Assembly (NCBI RefSeq): GCF_013341275.1
Contig: NZ_CP054476.1
Location: 2,778,988 to 2,842,987, forward strand
DNA length: 64,000 bases
Direction: 5' to 3'
From: Methyloligella sp. GL2
GTDB taxonomy: Bacteria > Pseudomonadota > Alphaproteobacteria > Rhizobiales > Methyloligellaceae
Part shown: positions 28,151-37,590 of the stretch, piece after piece
How the letters are laid out: each line of letters starts with the position of its first letter
Numbering within the stretch: the stretch's first letter is position 1
The notes under the pieces: model-generated
Told to the model about the DNA's origin: nothing
Seen by the model: the letters and a program-made list of their open reading frames with translations, nothing else
The model's database searches: none
Position numbers and translations under genes: made by a program

Positions 28151-29167
28151 GTGGGAGTCGTCGTCGAACTAGACGAGAAACGGAAATCCGCGCCTAGCGT
28201 GGCCGCATTGGCCGCTCTCGTCGAAGAGGATATGGGCCAGGTCAACGCGATCATCCTGGAACGCGCCCGCTCGCATGTGGACCTGATCCCGGAGCTTGCG
28301 CGGCATCTGATCGATTCCGGCGGCAAGCGTTTGCGCCCCATGCTGACCATCGCCTCGGCCAAGCTGTGCGACTATTCCGGCGAGGGGCATGTGCATCTCG
28401 CCGCCAGCGTGGAGTTCATGCACACCGCCACGCTGCTGCACGACGATGTGGTGGACGAGAGCAGCCTACGCCGCGGCAAGGCGGCGGCGCGCGTGCTGTG
28501 GGGCAACGAGGCGAGCGTGCTGGTGGGCGATTACCTGCTCGGCCAGGCCTTCAAGATGATGGTCGATGTCGGCTCGCTCGGGGCTTTGCGCATCCTCTCC
28601 AACGCGGCGGTGACCATCGCCGAGGGCGAGGTGATGCAGCTTGTGACCGCCAACAACACCGCCACCACCCAGGACGAATATCTGGAAGTGATCAACTGCA
28701 AGACCGCGGCGCTGTTCGCGGCGGCTTGCGAGGTCGGCGCGGTGATCGCCGAGCGCCCCAAAGCGGAAGTCACGGCACTGCGCGATTACGGCCGCAATCT
28801 CGGCCTCGCCTTCCAGCTGATCGACGATGCGCTGGACTATTCCGGCGAGCAGGCGACGCTGGGCAAGACGGTGGGCGACGATTTCCGCGAAGGCAAGGTG
28901 ACGCTGCCTGCGGTGCTCTGCTACCGGCGGGGCGACGCGGAAGAGCGCGCCTTCTGGGAGCGCACCTTGCAGAACGGCGATGTCCAAGACGGCGATCTGG
29001 AGCATGCCATCGCGCTGATCGACAAGCACGGCACGCTGGAGGCGACGGTGGAGCGGGCGCGCGATTACGGCGCGATTGCCGCCGATGCGCTTGCCATCTT
29101 CCCCGACGGCAAGGTGAAGTCGGCCATGCTCGAGACCATCGAATTCTGCATTTCGCGGGCCTATTAG
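28151..29167 (+). CDS. ispB: polyprenyl (octaprenyl-type) diphosphate synthase
   Basis: A 338-aa all-trans prenyltransferase that builds the ubiquinone side chain. First Asp-rich motif HDDVVDESSLRRGK, GGKRLRPML before it, and second motif QLIDDALDYSG with the following GKTVGDDFREGKVTLP. Chain length (8-10 units) cannot be fixed by eye. GTG at 28151 is favoured by GGGGAGA 6-7 bases upstream; GTG 28145 and earlier in-frame codons are alternatives. Its stop sits 2 bp from that of convergent ispE. Confidence 0.9.
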   Translation: MGVVVELDEKRKSAPSVAALAALVEEDMGQVNAIILERARSHVDLIPELARHLIDSGGKRLRPMLTIASAKLCDYSGEGHVHLAASVEFMHTATLLHDDVVDESSLRRGKAAARVLWGNEASVLVGDYLLGQAFKMMVDVGSLGALRILSNAAVTIAEGEVMQLVTANNTATTQDEYLEVINCKTAALFAAACEVGAVIAERPKAEVTALRDYGRNLGLAFQLIDDALDYSGEQATLGKTVGDDFREGKVTLPAVLCYRRGDAEERAFWERTLQNGDVQDGDLEHAIALIDKHGTLEATVERARDYGAIAADALAIFPDGKVKSAMLETIEFCISRAY

Positions 29168-29169
29168 GC

Positions 29170-30051
29170 CTAGCCGATCGCCGCTGCGGCAACCCACCAG
29201 CGCGGCCGTCTTTGCTTGAGCCGTTCGGCTTGGGCGAGCGCCTGCTCCTGCATTTCGAACAGCGCAAAGGCCGTTGGTCCGCTGCCCGAAAGCCGCGGAT
29301 AGAGCGCCCCTTCCAATTCGCTCAAAGCGGCGAGCACATCGCCGATCACCGGCTGCAGCCGCAGCGCCGGCTCCTGCAGATCGTTGCCGCGCTGCTCGAG
29401 ATAGGCGGCAAGCTTGGCGAAGCTGCCGCCAAAGGCAGGCAGCTCGGCAGGCGCAGGCTCGGCCTCCAGCTTCGGCGCGGTCAGAGCGGCATAGACCGCA
29501 CCGGCGGAGAGCGGCACGCCGGGATTTGCCAGCACCGCCCAGCAGAGCGGAAGATCGGCGACAGGCTGCAGGCGCTCGCCCTTGCCGCCCATCACGGTGG
29601 CGCTTGCGCTTAGGCAAGCGGCGATATCGGAGCCGAGCTCCCCGGCGATGGCCATAACGGTCTCATCGCTCAGCACCCCCGGATTGGCGCGTTGCAGCAG
29701 GCGCAACGCAGCAGCGGCATCGGCCGAGCCGCCACCGATCCCGGCGGCAACCGGCAGACGCTTTATCAGGTGGAATTCGCCGCTGCGTAGTCCCGGCGCC
29801 TTGGCGGCGGCGGACGCGGCGGCTCTCAGGATCAGGTTCTCAGAATCGATGGCCCCTGCGAACGGTCCTTCGCAAGAGAGCGCCGCCCTATCGCCCGGCG
29901 ACAAGCCCAAGCTATCGGACAGCTCTGCGAAGACGGTGAGACTATCGATCTCATGAAACCCGTCCGCGCGGCGGCCCAGCACCTTCAGGGTGAGGTTGAG
30001 TTTGGCCTTGGCCTCATCCTGCAAGCGGCTCGTTTCGGGCGGGACGGTCAT
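29170..30051 (-). CDS. ispE: 4-diphosphocytidyl-2-C-methyl-D-erythritol kinase
   Basis: A 293-aa GHMP kinase of the MEP isoprenoid pathway (phosphorylates CDP-ME at the 2-hydroxyl). Motifs: AKAKLNLTLKVLGRRADGFHE (substrate loop with Lys and Asn), the ATP-binding KRLPVAAGIGGGSADAAAAL, and C-terminal YPRLSGSGPTAFALFE. ATG at 30051 gives the conserved N-terminus; the open frame continues upstream into the TPR gene's 3' end without similarity. It lies 89 bp downstream of the TPR gene, same strand. IspH is encoded at 58014-59003. Confidence 0.94.
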   Translation of the reverse strand: MTVPPETSRLQDEAKAKLNLTLKVLGRRADGFHEIDSLTVFAELSDSLGLSPGDRAALSCEGPFAGAIDSENLILRAAASAAAKAPGLRSGEFHLIKRLPVAAGIGGGSADAAAALRLLQRANPGVLSDETVMAIAGELGSDIAACLSASATVMGGKGERLQPVADLPLCWAVLANPGVPLSAGAVYAALTAPKLEAEPAPAELPAFGGSFAKLAAYLEQRGNDLQEPALRLQPVIGDVLAALSELEGALYPRLSGSGPTAFALFEMQEQALAQAERLKQRRPRWWVAAAAIG

Positions 30052-30140
30052 AGCAGGACGGTCGTGGCTGGCCGGCCGCAGGAGCGGCTCTCTCAAGACT
30101 TGTGGGGCGCGGGGCGCTTTGCGCCAGAGCTTGGCGCGCG

Positions 30141-31952
30141 TCAGCGGGCGGTCTGGCCGTCGTCGACGGTGCGCTCGGCCGCTTTGGTATTGGGCTCTTC
30201 TTCCAGCCCGTGCGCGATCTTCTGCTTCAGATCCTCGACGCTGACTTCGGTCGGGCCGAGCTCGATAGCCTGGCGCCACTGATACTTGGCTTCGAGCTTG
30301 CGACCGACCTTCCAATACACATCGCCGAGATGATCGTTGATGGTGGGATCGTCGGGCTGCAGCTCGACGGCGCGCTCCAGATGCTTCACCGCCGCGTCGA
30401 GATTGCCGATGCGGTAATAGGCCCAGCCCAGGCTATCGACGTAATAGCCGTCCTCCGGCTTCAGCTTCACGGCTTTGCGGATATAGGACATGGCCTGCTT
30501 CAGATTGGTGCCGTGATCCACCCAGGTGTAGCCGAGATAGTTGAGGATCAGGGATTCGTCCGGGGCCAGCTCCAACGCCTGCTTCAGGTCCGCCTCGGCT
30601 TTCGACCAATTCTTCAGCCGCTCGTAGCAGACGCCGCGGGAGTAATAGAGCGTCCAATTCTCGGGCTTGGGATCGCCGGCGAGCTCGATCGCCTTGTCGT
30701 AGTAGGGCAGCGCCTCTTCGTAACGCTCATGGGAGCGCATGATATTGCCCAGCGCATCGACGGGACGGATGTCGTCCGGGCTCTCGGCGATCAGCGCTTC
30801 CAGGATTTCCTTGGCCTCGTCGACCTGATCCAGGGCGTTCAACGCGAAGGCGCGCTGGATCTGCACATTCACCCAAAGCGGCGAATCCTCGGGGACCTTG
30901 TCGAGCGCGGCCAGCTCAAGGTCGTATTTCTGCGCGCCGTCGTAAGCCTCGGCCAGGGCCACATGGGCGAGGTCGAGATCGGGCTTCAGATGGATGGCGA
31001 ATTGCAGGAAGACGACGCCCATATCGAGCCCGCCCTCGCCGGCCAGCGCATCGCCGATACCGTAGAACACTTCGGCCAGACCGTCATTGGGCGTCTGCAC
31101 CAGCAGCGGCGGGGTCTCGCCATCTTCCAGCTTCTTCAGCAGCGATTCGGAGATCGGATGCTTGCCGGCGCGGTTGATGGCCGTCTTCATGATGTTGATG
31201 GCGCGGTCGCGGTTGCCGTTATTCACCTCGTGGCGGGCATAGGCGTCGGCGACGCGCACGGTGCCGGGGCTGCGCTCGAAGGCCTCGGCCAGCGCCTTGC
31301 CGGCCGCTTCGGGCTTATCGTCGACATCTGCGATCAGGCCGCGGTGATAGCGCTGATAGAATTGCGCCCAATCGGCCTGGCTGAGACCGTCCAGGGTCGC
31401 GAAGGCGGCCTCGGGATTCTCCTCGGCGCCATCGACCCAGGCACGCGCCAGATTGGAGGCGAGGTCGGCGATGGGGCCTTGGCGGGCGGCGGCGAAATGC
31501 ACCCGCGCAGCTTCGTAATTACCGTTCTCGAAAGCGTCGCAGCCGAGCAGGAAGCGGGCGATGCGATGGGTCGGATCGACTTTGATCAGCTTCTTGGCCA
31601 GAGTGACGGAGCGGTCCCAATTGCCGGCGGCGACATCGAGCAGGAAGGACTGCTCCAGCAGCAGGGCATTGTCGGGATCGCGGTCGAGCGCCTTGGAATA
31701 ATACTGCGCGGCGGTGCCGATATCGTGCTGGTCGCGGGCGAGGCGGCCGGAGAGATAGTCGCCGAGGAGATTGCTGGGCGGCCCGTCTTCGGTCTGGGTC
31801 TCGGCGGAGCCGACATCGGAGAAAATGGTCGGGGCGGCAAGGCCGACAAGCACCGCGCCAAGCAAGCCCCAGCGCAGCAGAGGGCCTTTCAGGCTCCCGT
31901 TTTGAGGCTTCTTGGAAGGCTTGCGCTCAGAATCGGTGCTCGGCTTCGTCAT
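30141..31952 (-). CDS. tetratricopeptide repeat protein, membrane-anchored
   Basis: 603 aa with one N-terminal membrane segment (LLRWGLLGAVLVGLAAP, about 28-45) and at least a dozen TPR-like helix pairs (for example DLAHVALAEAYDGAQKYDLE, YYIDSLGWAYYRIGNLDAAV-type repeats near the C-terminus). Such proteins serve as extracytoplasmic scaffolds; no specific partner can be named. GGAGAG precedes the chosen ATG. The position before ispE is common in Hyphomicrobiales (recalled), but a functional link is not evident. Confidence 0.85.
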   Translation of the reverse strand: MTKPSTDSERKPSKKPQNGSLKGPLLRWGLLGAVLVGLAAPTIFSDVGSAETQTEDGPPSNLLGDYLSGRLARDQHDIGTAAQYYSKALDRDPDNALLLEQSFLLDVAAGNWDRSVTLAKKLIKVDPTHRIARFLLGCDAFENGNYEAARVHFAAARQGPIADLASNLARAWVDGAEENPEAAFATLDGLSQADWAQFYQRYHRGLIADVDDKPEAAGKALAEAFERSPGTVRVADAYARHEVNNGNRDRAINIMKTAINRAGKHPISESLLKKLEDGETPPLLVQTPNDGLAEVFYGIGDALAGEGGLDMGVVFLQFAIHLKPDLDLAHVALAEAYDGAQKYDLELAALDKVPEDSPLWVNVQIQRAFALNALDQVDEAKEILEALIAESPDDIRPVDALGNIMRSHERYEEALPYYDKAIELAGDPKPENWTLYYSRGVCYERLKNWSKAEADLKQALELAPDESLILNYLGYTWVDHGTNLKQAMSYIRKAVKLKPEDGYYVDSLGWAYYRIGNLDAAVKHLERAVELQPDDPTINDHLGDVYWKVGRKLEAKYQWRQAIELGPTEVSVEDLKQKIAHGLEEEPNTKAAERTVDDGQTAR

Positions 31953-32088
31953 ACGGCTCTCCGCCAAATGTCCCACATTTCCACCCCTTACGACCTTGTG
32001 TAGGCCGTTTCAGGGCAAGTGGAAACTTAAAACCCGTTCACGAAAAGGGCCATAGGCTGCGGCATCGAGGAACCGGCCTTTAACCCCA

Positions 32089-33765
32089 TCACATATTCGC
32101 GTAGCTCGGTCCGTCGCCCCCTTCCGGCGGCACCCAGGTGATATTCTGGGCCGGATCCTTGATATCGCAGGTTTTGCAGTGGACGCAGTTTTGGGCGTTG
32201 ATCTGGAAGCGCTTTTCGCCCCCCTCCTCGATCACCTCGTAAACCTGGGCCGGGCAGTAGCGCTGTGCGGGCTCTGCATATTCGGGCAGGTTCTTCTCGA
32301 TCGGGATTGAGGGATCGGTCAGGCGCAGATGCACCGGCTGGTCCTCGGCATGGTTGGTGCCCGACAGGAAGACCGAGGAGAGAATGTCGAAGGTCAGCTT
32401 GTTATCCGGCTTGGGATACTCGATGGGCTGGGCCTTGTCCGCTTTCTCCAGGCTCGCAAAATCGGGCTTCAGATGCCGCAATGTGTGCTTCAGGAATGGC
32501 AGCAATGTGTTGAGCCACATATCGATGCCGCCGAGCGCCACGCCGATACGGGTGCCGAAGCGGGACCAAAGCGGCTTCACATTACGCACCGGGTTCAGAT
32601 CCTTGGCGATCTCGCCGCTGCGGACCTTCTCCTCATAGGCGGTGAGCTCGTCATGGCTGCGATCGGCGCCGATCGCGTCGAACACCGCCTCCGCCGCGGC
32701 CATGCCGGACAGCATGGCATTGTGGCTGCCCTTGATGCGGGGGACGTTCATGAAACCCGCCGCACAGCCGAGCAGTGCGCCACCCGGGAAGGTGAGCTTG
32801 GGGATCGCCTGCAAGCCCCCCTCGGTCAGCGCCCGGGCGCCGTAGGAGATGCGTTTTCCGCCTTCCAGATGCTGCTTGATGACGGGATGGGTCTTGGAGC
32901 GCTGAAACTCCTTGAACGGGTTGAGATAGGGGTTGGCGTAGTCGAGATGCATGACGAAGCCGACCGACACCAGATTATCCCCGAAATGGTAGAGGAAGGT
33001 GCCGCCGCCGGTCCTGTCGTTCAGCGGCCAGCCCATGGTGTGCTGCACCAGGCCGGGCTTGTGCTTCTCGGCCGGGATTTCCCACAACTCCTTGAGACCG
33101 ATGCCGAATTTCTGCGTGCCGCTGTCCTTGTCCAGCGCGAAGCGCTTGATCATCTGCTTGCTCAGGGAGCCGCGGGCACCTTCGGCCAGAAGCGTATATT
33201 TTCCGGTGAGCGCGATGCCGGGGGTGTAGGTGTCCTTATGGCTGCCGTCGCGGGCAACGCCCATATCGCCGGTGATGACACCCTGCACCTCGCCGTTCTC
33301 GCCGAAAATCGCGTCGGTCACGGCGATGCCGGGATAGACCTCCACGCCCAGCGCCTCGGCCTGCTCGCCGAGCCAGCGGCAGGTCGCACCGAGGCTGCCG
33401 GCATAGCAGCCGTGATTGTTCATCAAGGGCGGCGTGAACAGATTGGGCATCCGCACGCTGCCGCTCTCCGTCAGGTAATAGAAGCGGTCGTCGGAGACTT
33501 GCGTCTTGAGCGGGCTGTCCTGCTCGCGCCAATCGGGAAGCAACTTGTCGAGCGCAATCGGATCGACCACCGCGCCGGAGAGGATATGGGCGCCGACCTC
33601 GGCTCCCTTCTCCAGCACCACCACGTTGAGGTCCTGATCCTTTTCGGCGGCGAGTTGCTTCAGCCGGATCGCGGCCGCAAGTCCCGCAGGACCGGCACCG
33701 ACGATCACGACGTCGAACTCCATCACTTCCCGTTCGGGTTCTTCGCTCGCAGTCTCTTCGCTCAA
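32089..33765 (-). CDS. electron transfer flavoprotein-ubiquinone oxidoreductase
   Basis: A 558-aa FAD / [4Fe-4S] inner-membrane enzyme passing electrons from ETF to ubiquinone. FAD site FDVVIVGAGPAGLAAAIRLK, KGAEVGAHILSGAVVDP, the ubiquinone-binding region near GWPLNDRTGGGTFLYH, and the C-terminal cluster-binding region with CPAQVYEV and NCVHCKTCDIKDP (four Cys). The TTG at 33765 has GGGAG 8 bases upstream; ATG at 33723 is the alternative. It implies use of acyl-CoA or amino-acid dehydrogenases that feed ETF; no etfAB here. Confidence 0.94.
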   Translation of the reverse strand: MSEETASEEPEREVMEFDVVIVGAGPAGLAAAIRLKQLAAEKDQDLNVVVLEKGAEVGAHILSGAVVDPIALDKLLPDWREQDSPLKTQVSDDRFYYLTESGSVRMPNLFTPPLMNNHGCYAGSLGATCRWLGEQAEALGVEVYPGIAVTDAIFGENGEVQGVITGDMGVARDGSHKDTYTPGIALTGKYTLLAEGARGSLSKQMIKRFALDKDSGTQKFGIGLKELWEIPAEKHKPGLVQHTMGWPLNDRTGGGTFLYHFGDNLVSVGFVMHLDYANPYLNPFKEFQRSKTHPVIKQHLEGGKRISYGARALTEGGLQAIPKLTFPGGALLGCAAGFMNVPRIKGSHNAMLSGMAAAEAVFDAIGADRSHDELTAYEEKVRSGEIAKDLNPVRNVKPLWSRFGTRIGVALGGIDMWLNTLLPFLKHTLRHLKPDFASLEKADKAQPIEYPKPDNKLTFDILSSVFLSGTNHAEDQPVHLRLTDPSIPIEKNLPEYAEPAQRYCPAQVYEVIEEGGEKRFQINAQNCVHCKTCDIKDPAQNITWVPPEGGDGPSYANM

Positions 33766-33954
33766 CGATCAGGCTCCCAGTAACGCATCTCAAACATGAC
33801 GAACCCGCCGGCCGCAAAACGGCGGCAGCCAACCGGAACAAAGGCGGGTAATGCTCTTCCGGACCATTGGCCCGCGAATGAGCCGGCCAGACTCTCCCGT
33901 CGCGCGATTAAGGTCAAGTGCTGCAAGCGACGCAAGCTATGGTAAATCAGGCAA

Positions 33955-34800
33955 ATGGAAGACAGTCAAAAACCGGCTGAAGACGCCCGCGCCGTCGCCG
34001 CAATACTGGATTGGTATGCCGCGATGGGGGCGGACGAGGCGATTGCCGATGCGCCGTCCGATGCGTTCGCGCTGAGCGCCAAGGCGGCAGCGGCTGCGGC
34101 GGAACCTGCGCCGCGGCCCCCGCTGGCCCGCCGGGATGCCCCACGCCGGGAAGAGGCCCCACCGCCGCCGCGCGGGGTGAAGCCGCCGCCGGTCAACACC
34201 GGAACCGCCGTTTCGCTGCAAGAGGTGCAGGCAAAGGCCAAGACCCTGGCCGAGCTGGAAGCGCTGGTGCAGGAATTCGAGGGCTGCCCGCTGAAGCGCA
34301 CGGCAAAGAATACCTGCTTCTCCCGCGGCAGCGACACGGCCAAGGTGATGCTGATCGGCGAAGCGCCGGGGCGCGACGAGGATATGCAAGGCAAACCCTT
34401 CGTCGGCCGGGCCGGGCAGCTTCTGGACAAGATGCTGGCGGCGATCGGGCTGGACGAGAGCTCGGTCTACATCACCAACACGGTGTATTGGCGCCCGCCG
34501 GGGAACCGCACGCCGACGCCGGAGGAGATCTCATCCTGCGCGCCGTTCCTGAAGCATCAGATCAGCCTGCTGCAGCCGAAGCTTTTGGTGCTGCTCGGCG
34601 GGGCGGCGGCGAAGAGCATGCTGCAGCGGAGCGAGGGCATCATGCGGCTTCGCGGCCGCTGGATCGATTATCAGGGGATCGACGGCCCCATCCCCGCCAT
34701 GGCGACGCTGCATCCGGCCTTCTTGCTGCGCAACTCCGCCGCCAAACGCCAGGCCTGGCAGGACCTTCTGATGGTGAAGCAGGCGCTGGATAAGGGGTGA
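33955..34800 (+). CDS. family 4 uracil-DNA glycosylase
   Basis: 281 aa. A Pro/Ala-rich N-terminal extension (about 40-75) precedes the catalytic domain with LIGEAPGRDEDMQGKPFVGRAGQLL, ITNTVYWRPPGNRTPTPEE, LVLLGGAAAKSML and the C-terminal HPAFLLRNSAAKRQAW. Cys in EGCPLKRTAKNTC and SSCAPF fit the four-Cys Fe-S cluster of family 4 UDG. It removes uracil from deaminated DNA. Divergent from ETF-QO; followed by a repeat-rich spacer. Confidence 0.92.
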   Translation: MEDSQKPAEDARAVAAILDWYAAMGADEAIADAPSDAFALSAKAAAAAAEPAPRPPLARRDAPRREEAPPPPRGVKPPPVNTGTAVSLQEVQAKAKTLAELEALVQEFEGCPLKRTAKNTCFSRGSDTAKVMLIGEAPGRDEDMQGKPFVGRAGQLLDKMLAAIGLDESSVYITNTVYWRPPGNRTPTPEEISSCAPFLKHQISLLQPKLLVLLGGAAAKSMLQRSEGIMRLRGRWIDYQGIDGPIPAMATLHPAFLLRNSAAKRQAWQDLLMVKQALDKG

Positions 34801-34830
34801 TCGAGCGCCTCCTCTTCCAGCCCCTCTGAA

Positions 34831-34860
34831 TGTCATTGCCGGGCTTGACCCGGCAATCCA
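34831..34860. repeat. REP-like palindrome A
   Basis: ATTGCCGGG (34835-34843) and CCCGGCAAT (34849-34857) form a perfect 9-bp stem with loop CTTGA, preceded by TGTC and followed by CCAG. Same class as the copies at 35108-35130 and inside glyS. Confidence 0.8.
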
Positions 34861-34883
34861 GTAACCAGGGGTGTCCGCTGAAG

Positions 34884-34998
34884 ACACCTCTCCCCAATGG
34901 GGAGAGGTCGGATGCGCAGCATCCGGGTGAGGGGGAGCGGGATTCGGCGAGCTTGGCACCCCCTCACCCCAGCCCTCTCCCCCACGGGGAGAGGGGGC
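34884..34998. repeat. compound nested palindrome
   Basis: Four perfect stems are packed in about 110 bp: ACCTCTCCCC/GGGGAGAGGT (34886-34895 and 34899-34908), GATGC/GCATC (34911-34923), GGGTGAGGGGG/CCCCCTCACCC (34925-34935 and 34959-34969) and CCCTCTCCCC/GGGGAGAGGG (34973-34982 and 34986-34995). This CTCTCCCC-type repeat is known to be widespread between genes in proteobacteria (recalled knowledge). Confidence 0.8.
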
Positions 34999-35039
34999 AG
35001 GCCGTGCCTCATCATAGAGCCCGCAGTCCCCATCGCACT

Positions 35040-35064
35040 TGTCATTGCCGGGCTTGGCCCGATA
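35040..35064. repeat. degenerate REP-like copy
   Basis: TGTCATTGCCGGGCTTGGCC repeats the left arm of palindrome A at 34831, but the right arm (CCCGATATT) no longer pairs fully. A worn copy of the same element. Confidence 0.6.
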
Positions 35065-35100
35065 TTCGATACACGCTCGTGCTCGACCGGCACGGCGGTG

Positions 35101-35134
35101 ATCATGGATGCCCGGCACAAGGCCGGGCATGACA
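35101..35134. repeat. REP-like palindrome D
   Basis: ATGCCCGGC (35108-35116) and GCCGGGCAT (35122-35130) form a 9-bp stem with loop ACAAG; flanks ATGG and GACA. It is the closest relative in this window of the in-frame glyS copy. Confidence 0.8.
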
Positions 35135-35158
35135 GCTGAGAGAAGAGCGTAACATCAC

Positions 35159-35701
35159 ATGCCCCGTTTCGATGAGAGCCGTCCGTTCATTCCGATCCGC
35201 ATCGCGGTGCTGACCGTCTCGGACACCCGCACCAAGAAGACCGACAAATCCGGTCCGCTGCTGGCGGAGATGATCGAAAGGGATGGCCACGTGCTGGCCG
35301 AACGTGCGGTGGCCACGGACGATGTGGACTCGATCCGCGCGCAGGTCGCGGCCTGGTGCAACGACCCGCAAATCGACGTGGTGATCACCACCGGCGGGAC
35401 AGGCTTTACCGGGCGCGACGTGACGCCCGAAGCGGTGCGGCCGCTCTACGACAAGGAGATCGAGGGGTTCTCGGTGGTGTTCCACATGGTGAGTTTCGAG
35501 ACGGTGGGCACTTCGACGATTCAATCCCGCGCCTGCGGCGGGCTGATCAACGGCACTTACGTGTTCTCGATCCCCGGCTCGCCGGGGGCCTGCGAGGATG
35601 CCTGGACCAAGGTGCTGAAGTTCCAGCTCGACAACCGCCATCGGCCTTGCAGCTTCATCGAGATCATGCCGCGGCTGAAAGAGGGCAAGCCCGACGCTTA
35701 A
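35159..35701 (+). CDS. moaB: molybdenum cofactor biosynthesis protein B
   Basis: A 180-aa MoaB/Mog-fold protein that adenylylates molybdopterin. Sequence marks: IRIAVLTVSDTRTKKTDKSG, VVITTGGTGFTGRDVTPEA (nucleotide/molybdopterin-binding) and the C-terminal FSIPGSPGACEDAWTKVLKF. Length and order match MoaB. It follows the repeat cluster and its stop overlaps the convergent LysR gene by 4 bp. Confidence 0.93.
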   Translation: MPRFDESRPFIPIRIAVLTVSDTRTKKTDKSGPLLAEMIERDGHVLAERAVATDDVDSIRAQVAAWCNDPQIDVVITTGGTGFTGRDVTPEAVRPLYDKEIEGFSVVFHMVSFETVGTSTIQSRACGGLINGTYVFSIPGSPGACEDAWTKVLKFQLDNRHRPCSFIEIMPRLKEGKPDA

Positions 35702-36627
35702 GCCATCGCCGGACCGGTGGCACGAAGCCGCCGCCGCGCCTCGTCCAGGGTGAGCTGCGCCGGCAGGCTGCGGTTCGGCATCGGGCGGGTGACCATGTAG
35801 ACCGGATAGGTCGGCAGCAGCGCGCAGGAGAGCAGCGGCCAGAGCTTCTTGCCCCGCACCTCCGGCTCGGCGACGCGGGTCGGCAGAAAGCCGATCGCGG
35901 CGCCGGTGAGGATCAGTCGCTTCAATTCGCCGAGATCCTCCGAGCCGCCGCGGGAGCGCTTGCCGAGTTCGAATTGCCGCCGGTAATTGGCGAGCTCCAG
36001 CGGCTCGTCGCGGCCGGTGAGGAAGAAATATTCGCCCGCCAGATTGCGCGGATTGTCGAAGCTCTGGCCGTAAAGCGGGTGGGCGGCAGCGCAATAGAGC
36101 TGCTGCGTCTCGCTCGAGAGCGGCTCGTAGGTGAGCACCTGATCGAGCATCTGCACATAGGAGAGGCCGATATCGGCATCGCCGACCCGCACCTGCTCCA
36201 GGATGGACTGCCAGGGTGCCGTCTCGATGGTAATCTCAAGCAGAGGATGGCGGCGGGCCATGGCCTGCAGCACCTCGTCGAAGGCGCGATCGACGATCTG
36301 GGTCATGATGACGATGCGGAGCTGGCCGCGCACGGTGCCGGCGGTCTGGGCCAGAAGATCCGGCGCGCGGCGCATCAGCTCGACCATCTCCGAGGCAATC
36401 TCGTAGACGATCTGACCTTCCGGGGTCACCGAGAAGCCGGCCGGTCCACGCTCGCATAAGGTGACGCCGAGCTGATCTTCCAGGCGAGACAGGGCCTGGC
36501 TGGTGGCGGGCTGCTGCCGCCCCAGATTCTTGGCGGCCGCCGTGACGCCGCCATGCTGCACGATCTCGTGGAACAGGCGGATCAGGTTCCAATCCAGCCG
36601 CCGCCACAGCATTTCGTTCGGGTGCAT
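35698..36627 (-). CDS. LysR family transcriptional regulator
   Basis: 309 aa. N-terminal winged helix (about 5-65: WNLIRLFHEIVQHGGVTAAAKNLGRQQPATSQALSRLE split over two helices) followed by a periplasmic-binding-like effector domain. ATG at 36627 is used (GAGG 9 bases upstream); ATG 36642 would add five residues. It lies 115 bp beyond the ATPase gene on the same strand, at the end of the transporter-oxygenase operon, so it may be co-transcribed with it and may regulate it; inference. Confidence 0.86.
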   Translation of the reverse strand: MHPNEMLWRRLDWNLIRLFHEIVQHGGVTAAAKNLGRQQPATSQALSRLEDQLGVTLCERGPAGFSVTPEGQIVYEIASEMVELMRRAPDLLAQTAGTVRGQLRIVIMTQIVDRAFDEVLQAMARRHPLLEITIETAPWQSILEQVRVGDADIGLSYVQMLDQVLTYEPLSSETQQLYCAAAHPLYGQSFDNPRNLAGEYFFLTGRDEPLELANYRRQFELGKRSRGGSEDLGELKRLILTGAAIGFLPTRVAEPEVRGKKLWPLLSCALLPTYPVYMVTRPMPNRSLPAQLTLDEARRRLRATGPAMA

Positions 36628-36742
36628 CGCGCCACGCCTCATTTCCAGGCCCCCAGGATAGGGGCCATGGCTCGCTGCGATCTTAGCGGAAGCAGGCAAA
36701 CGAACATATGGTAGGTGCGCGGCGAACTGCGCCGATGGGCCG

Positions 36743-37588
36743 TCAGTGGCGGATGCCGTTCAGCAGGTATTTCTGCCAATGCAGGAATTCGGCGGAGACG
36801 ATCAGCTCTTCCTTGCCCTTCTCGGCATCGCGGGAAAGCCCCGGAAACACCTCGTCGGAGATGCGCCCCGGATGAGGTTTGAAGATGATCACCTTGTCGG
36901 CGAGATAAAGCGCTTCTTCGATGTCGTGGGTGACCAGAAGCGCGGTGAGCCCGGTCTTGGCGACGATCTCGTGCAGCAGATCCTGCATCCGCCAGCGGGT
37001 CTCGTAATCCAGCGCACCGAAGGGCTCGTCGAGAAGCAGGATCTTCGGTCCCGGCGCCATGGCCCGGGCCAGCGCCACGCGTTGGCGCATGCCGCCGGAG
37101 AGCTGGCTTGGATAGACATCGGCAAATTCGCTCAACCCGACCAGCTTGAGGAACTCTTCGGCCGCGGCGCGTCGCATACGGCCGTCGATACCGGCGAGCC
37201 GCAGCCCGTATTCGACATTGCCGCGCACGGTGAGCCAGGGAAACGAGGTGTAGCTCTGGAACACCATGCCGAGATCGGCGCCGGGCCCTTCGACCCGGCG
37301 CCCATCCAGCTCGACAGAACCGGTGGTCGGCTCGGCAAGACCGGCGATGATGCGAAGCATCGTCGACTTGCCGCAGCCGGAGGGGCCGAGCAGCACGGTG
37401 ATGCTGCCCTCCGGCACGTCGAAACTGCACGGCTCGATGGCGGTGATCTTCTCGGTGCCCTTGCGGGCCGGCGGGAAGACCTTGGAGACGCCGGCAACGC
37501 GCAGGCAAGTCCTGCCTTTATTGGGACGCCGCGGCGGGCTGCCCCCCTGTTCAAGGCCGGCGACAGGATTTGCTGCGCGCGCCGTCAT
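36743..37588 (-). CDS. ABC transporter ATP-binding protein (TauB/SsuB type)
   Basis: A 281-aa ATPase with Walker A GPSGCGKSTML, signature LSGGMRQRVALARAM, Walker B ILLLDEPFGALD and switch His in LLVTHDIEEALYLADKV. It belongs to the nitrate/sulfonate/taurine/pyrimidine-precursor importer group. GGGGAG precedes ATG 37588, which lies 2 bp after the stop of the binding-protein gene; the open frame upstream runs through that gene and is not coding. The last transport gene of the operon. Confidence 0.92.
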   Translation of the reverse strand: MTARAANPVAGLEQGGSPPRRPNKGRTCLRVAGVSKVFPPARKGTEKITAIEPCSFDVPEGSITVLLGPSGCGKSTMLRIIAGLAEPTTGSVELDGRRVEGPGADLGMVFQSYTSFPWLTVRGNVEYGLRLAGIDGRMRRAAAEEFLKLVGLSEFADVYPSQLSGGMRQRVALARAMAPGPKILLLDEPFGALDYETRWRMQDLLHEIVAKTGLTALLVTHDIEEALYLADKVIIFKPHPGRISDEVFPGLSRDAEKGKEELIVSAEFLHWQKYLLNGIRH

Positions 37589-37590
37589 GC

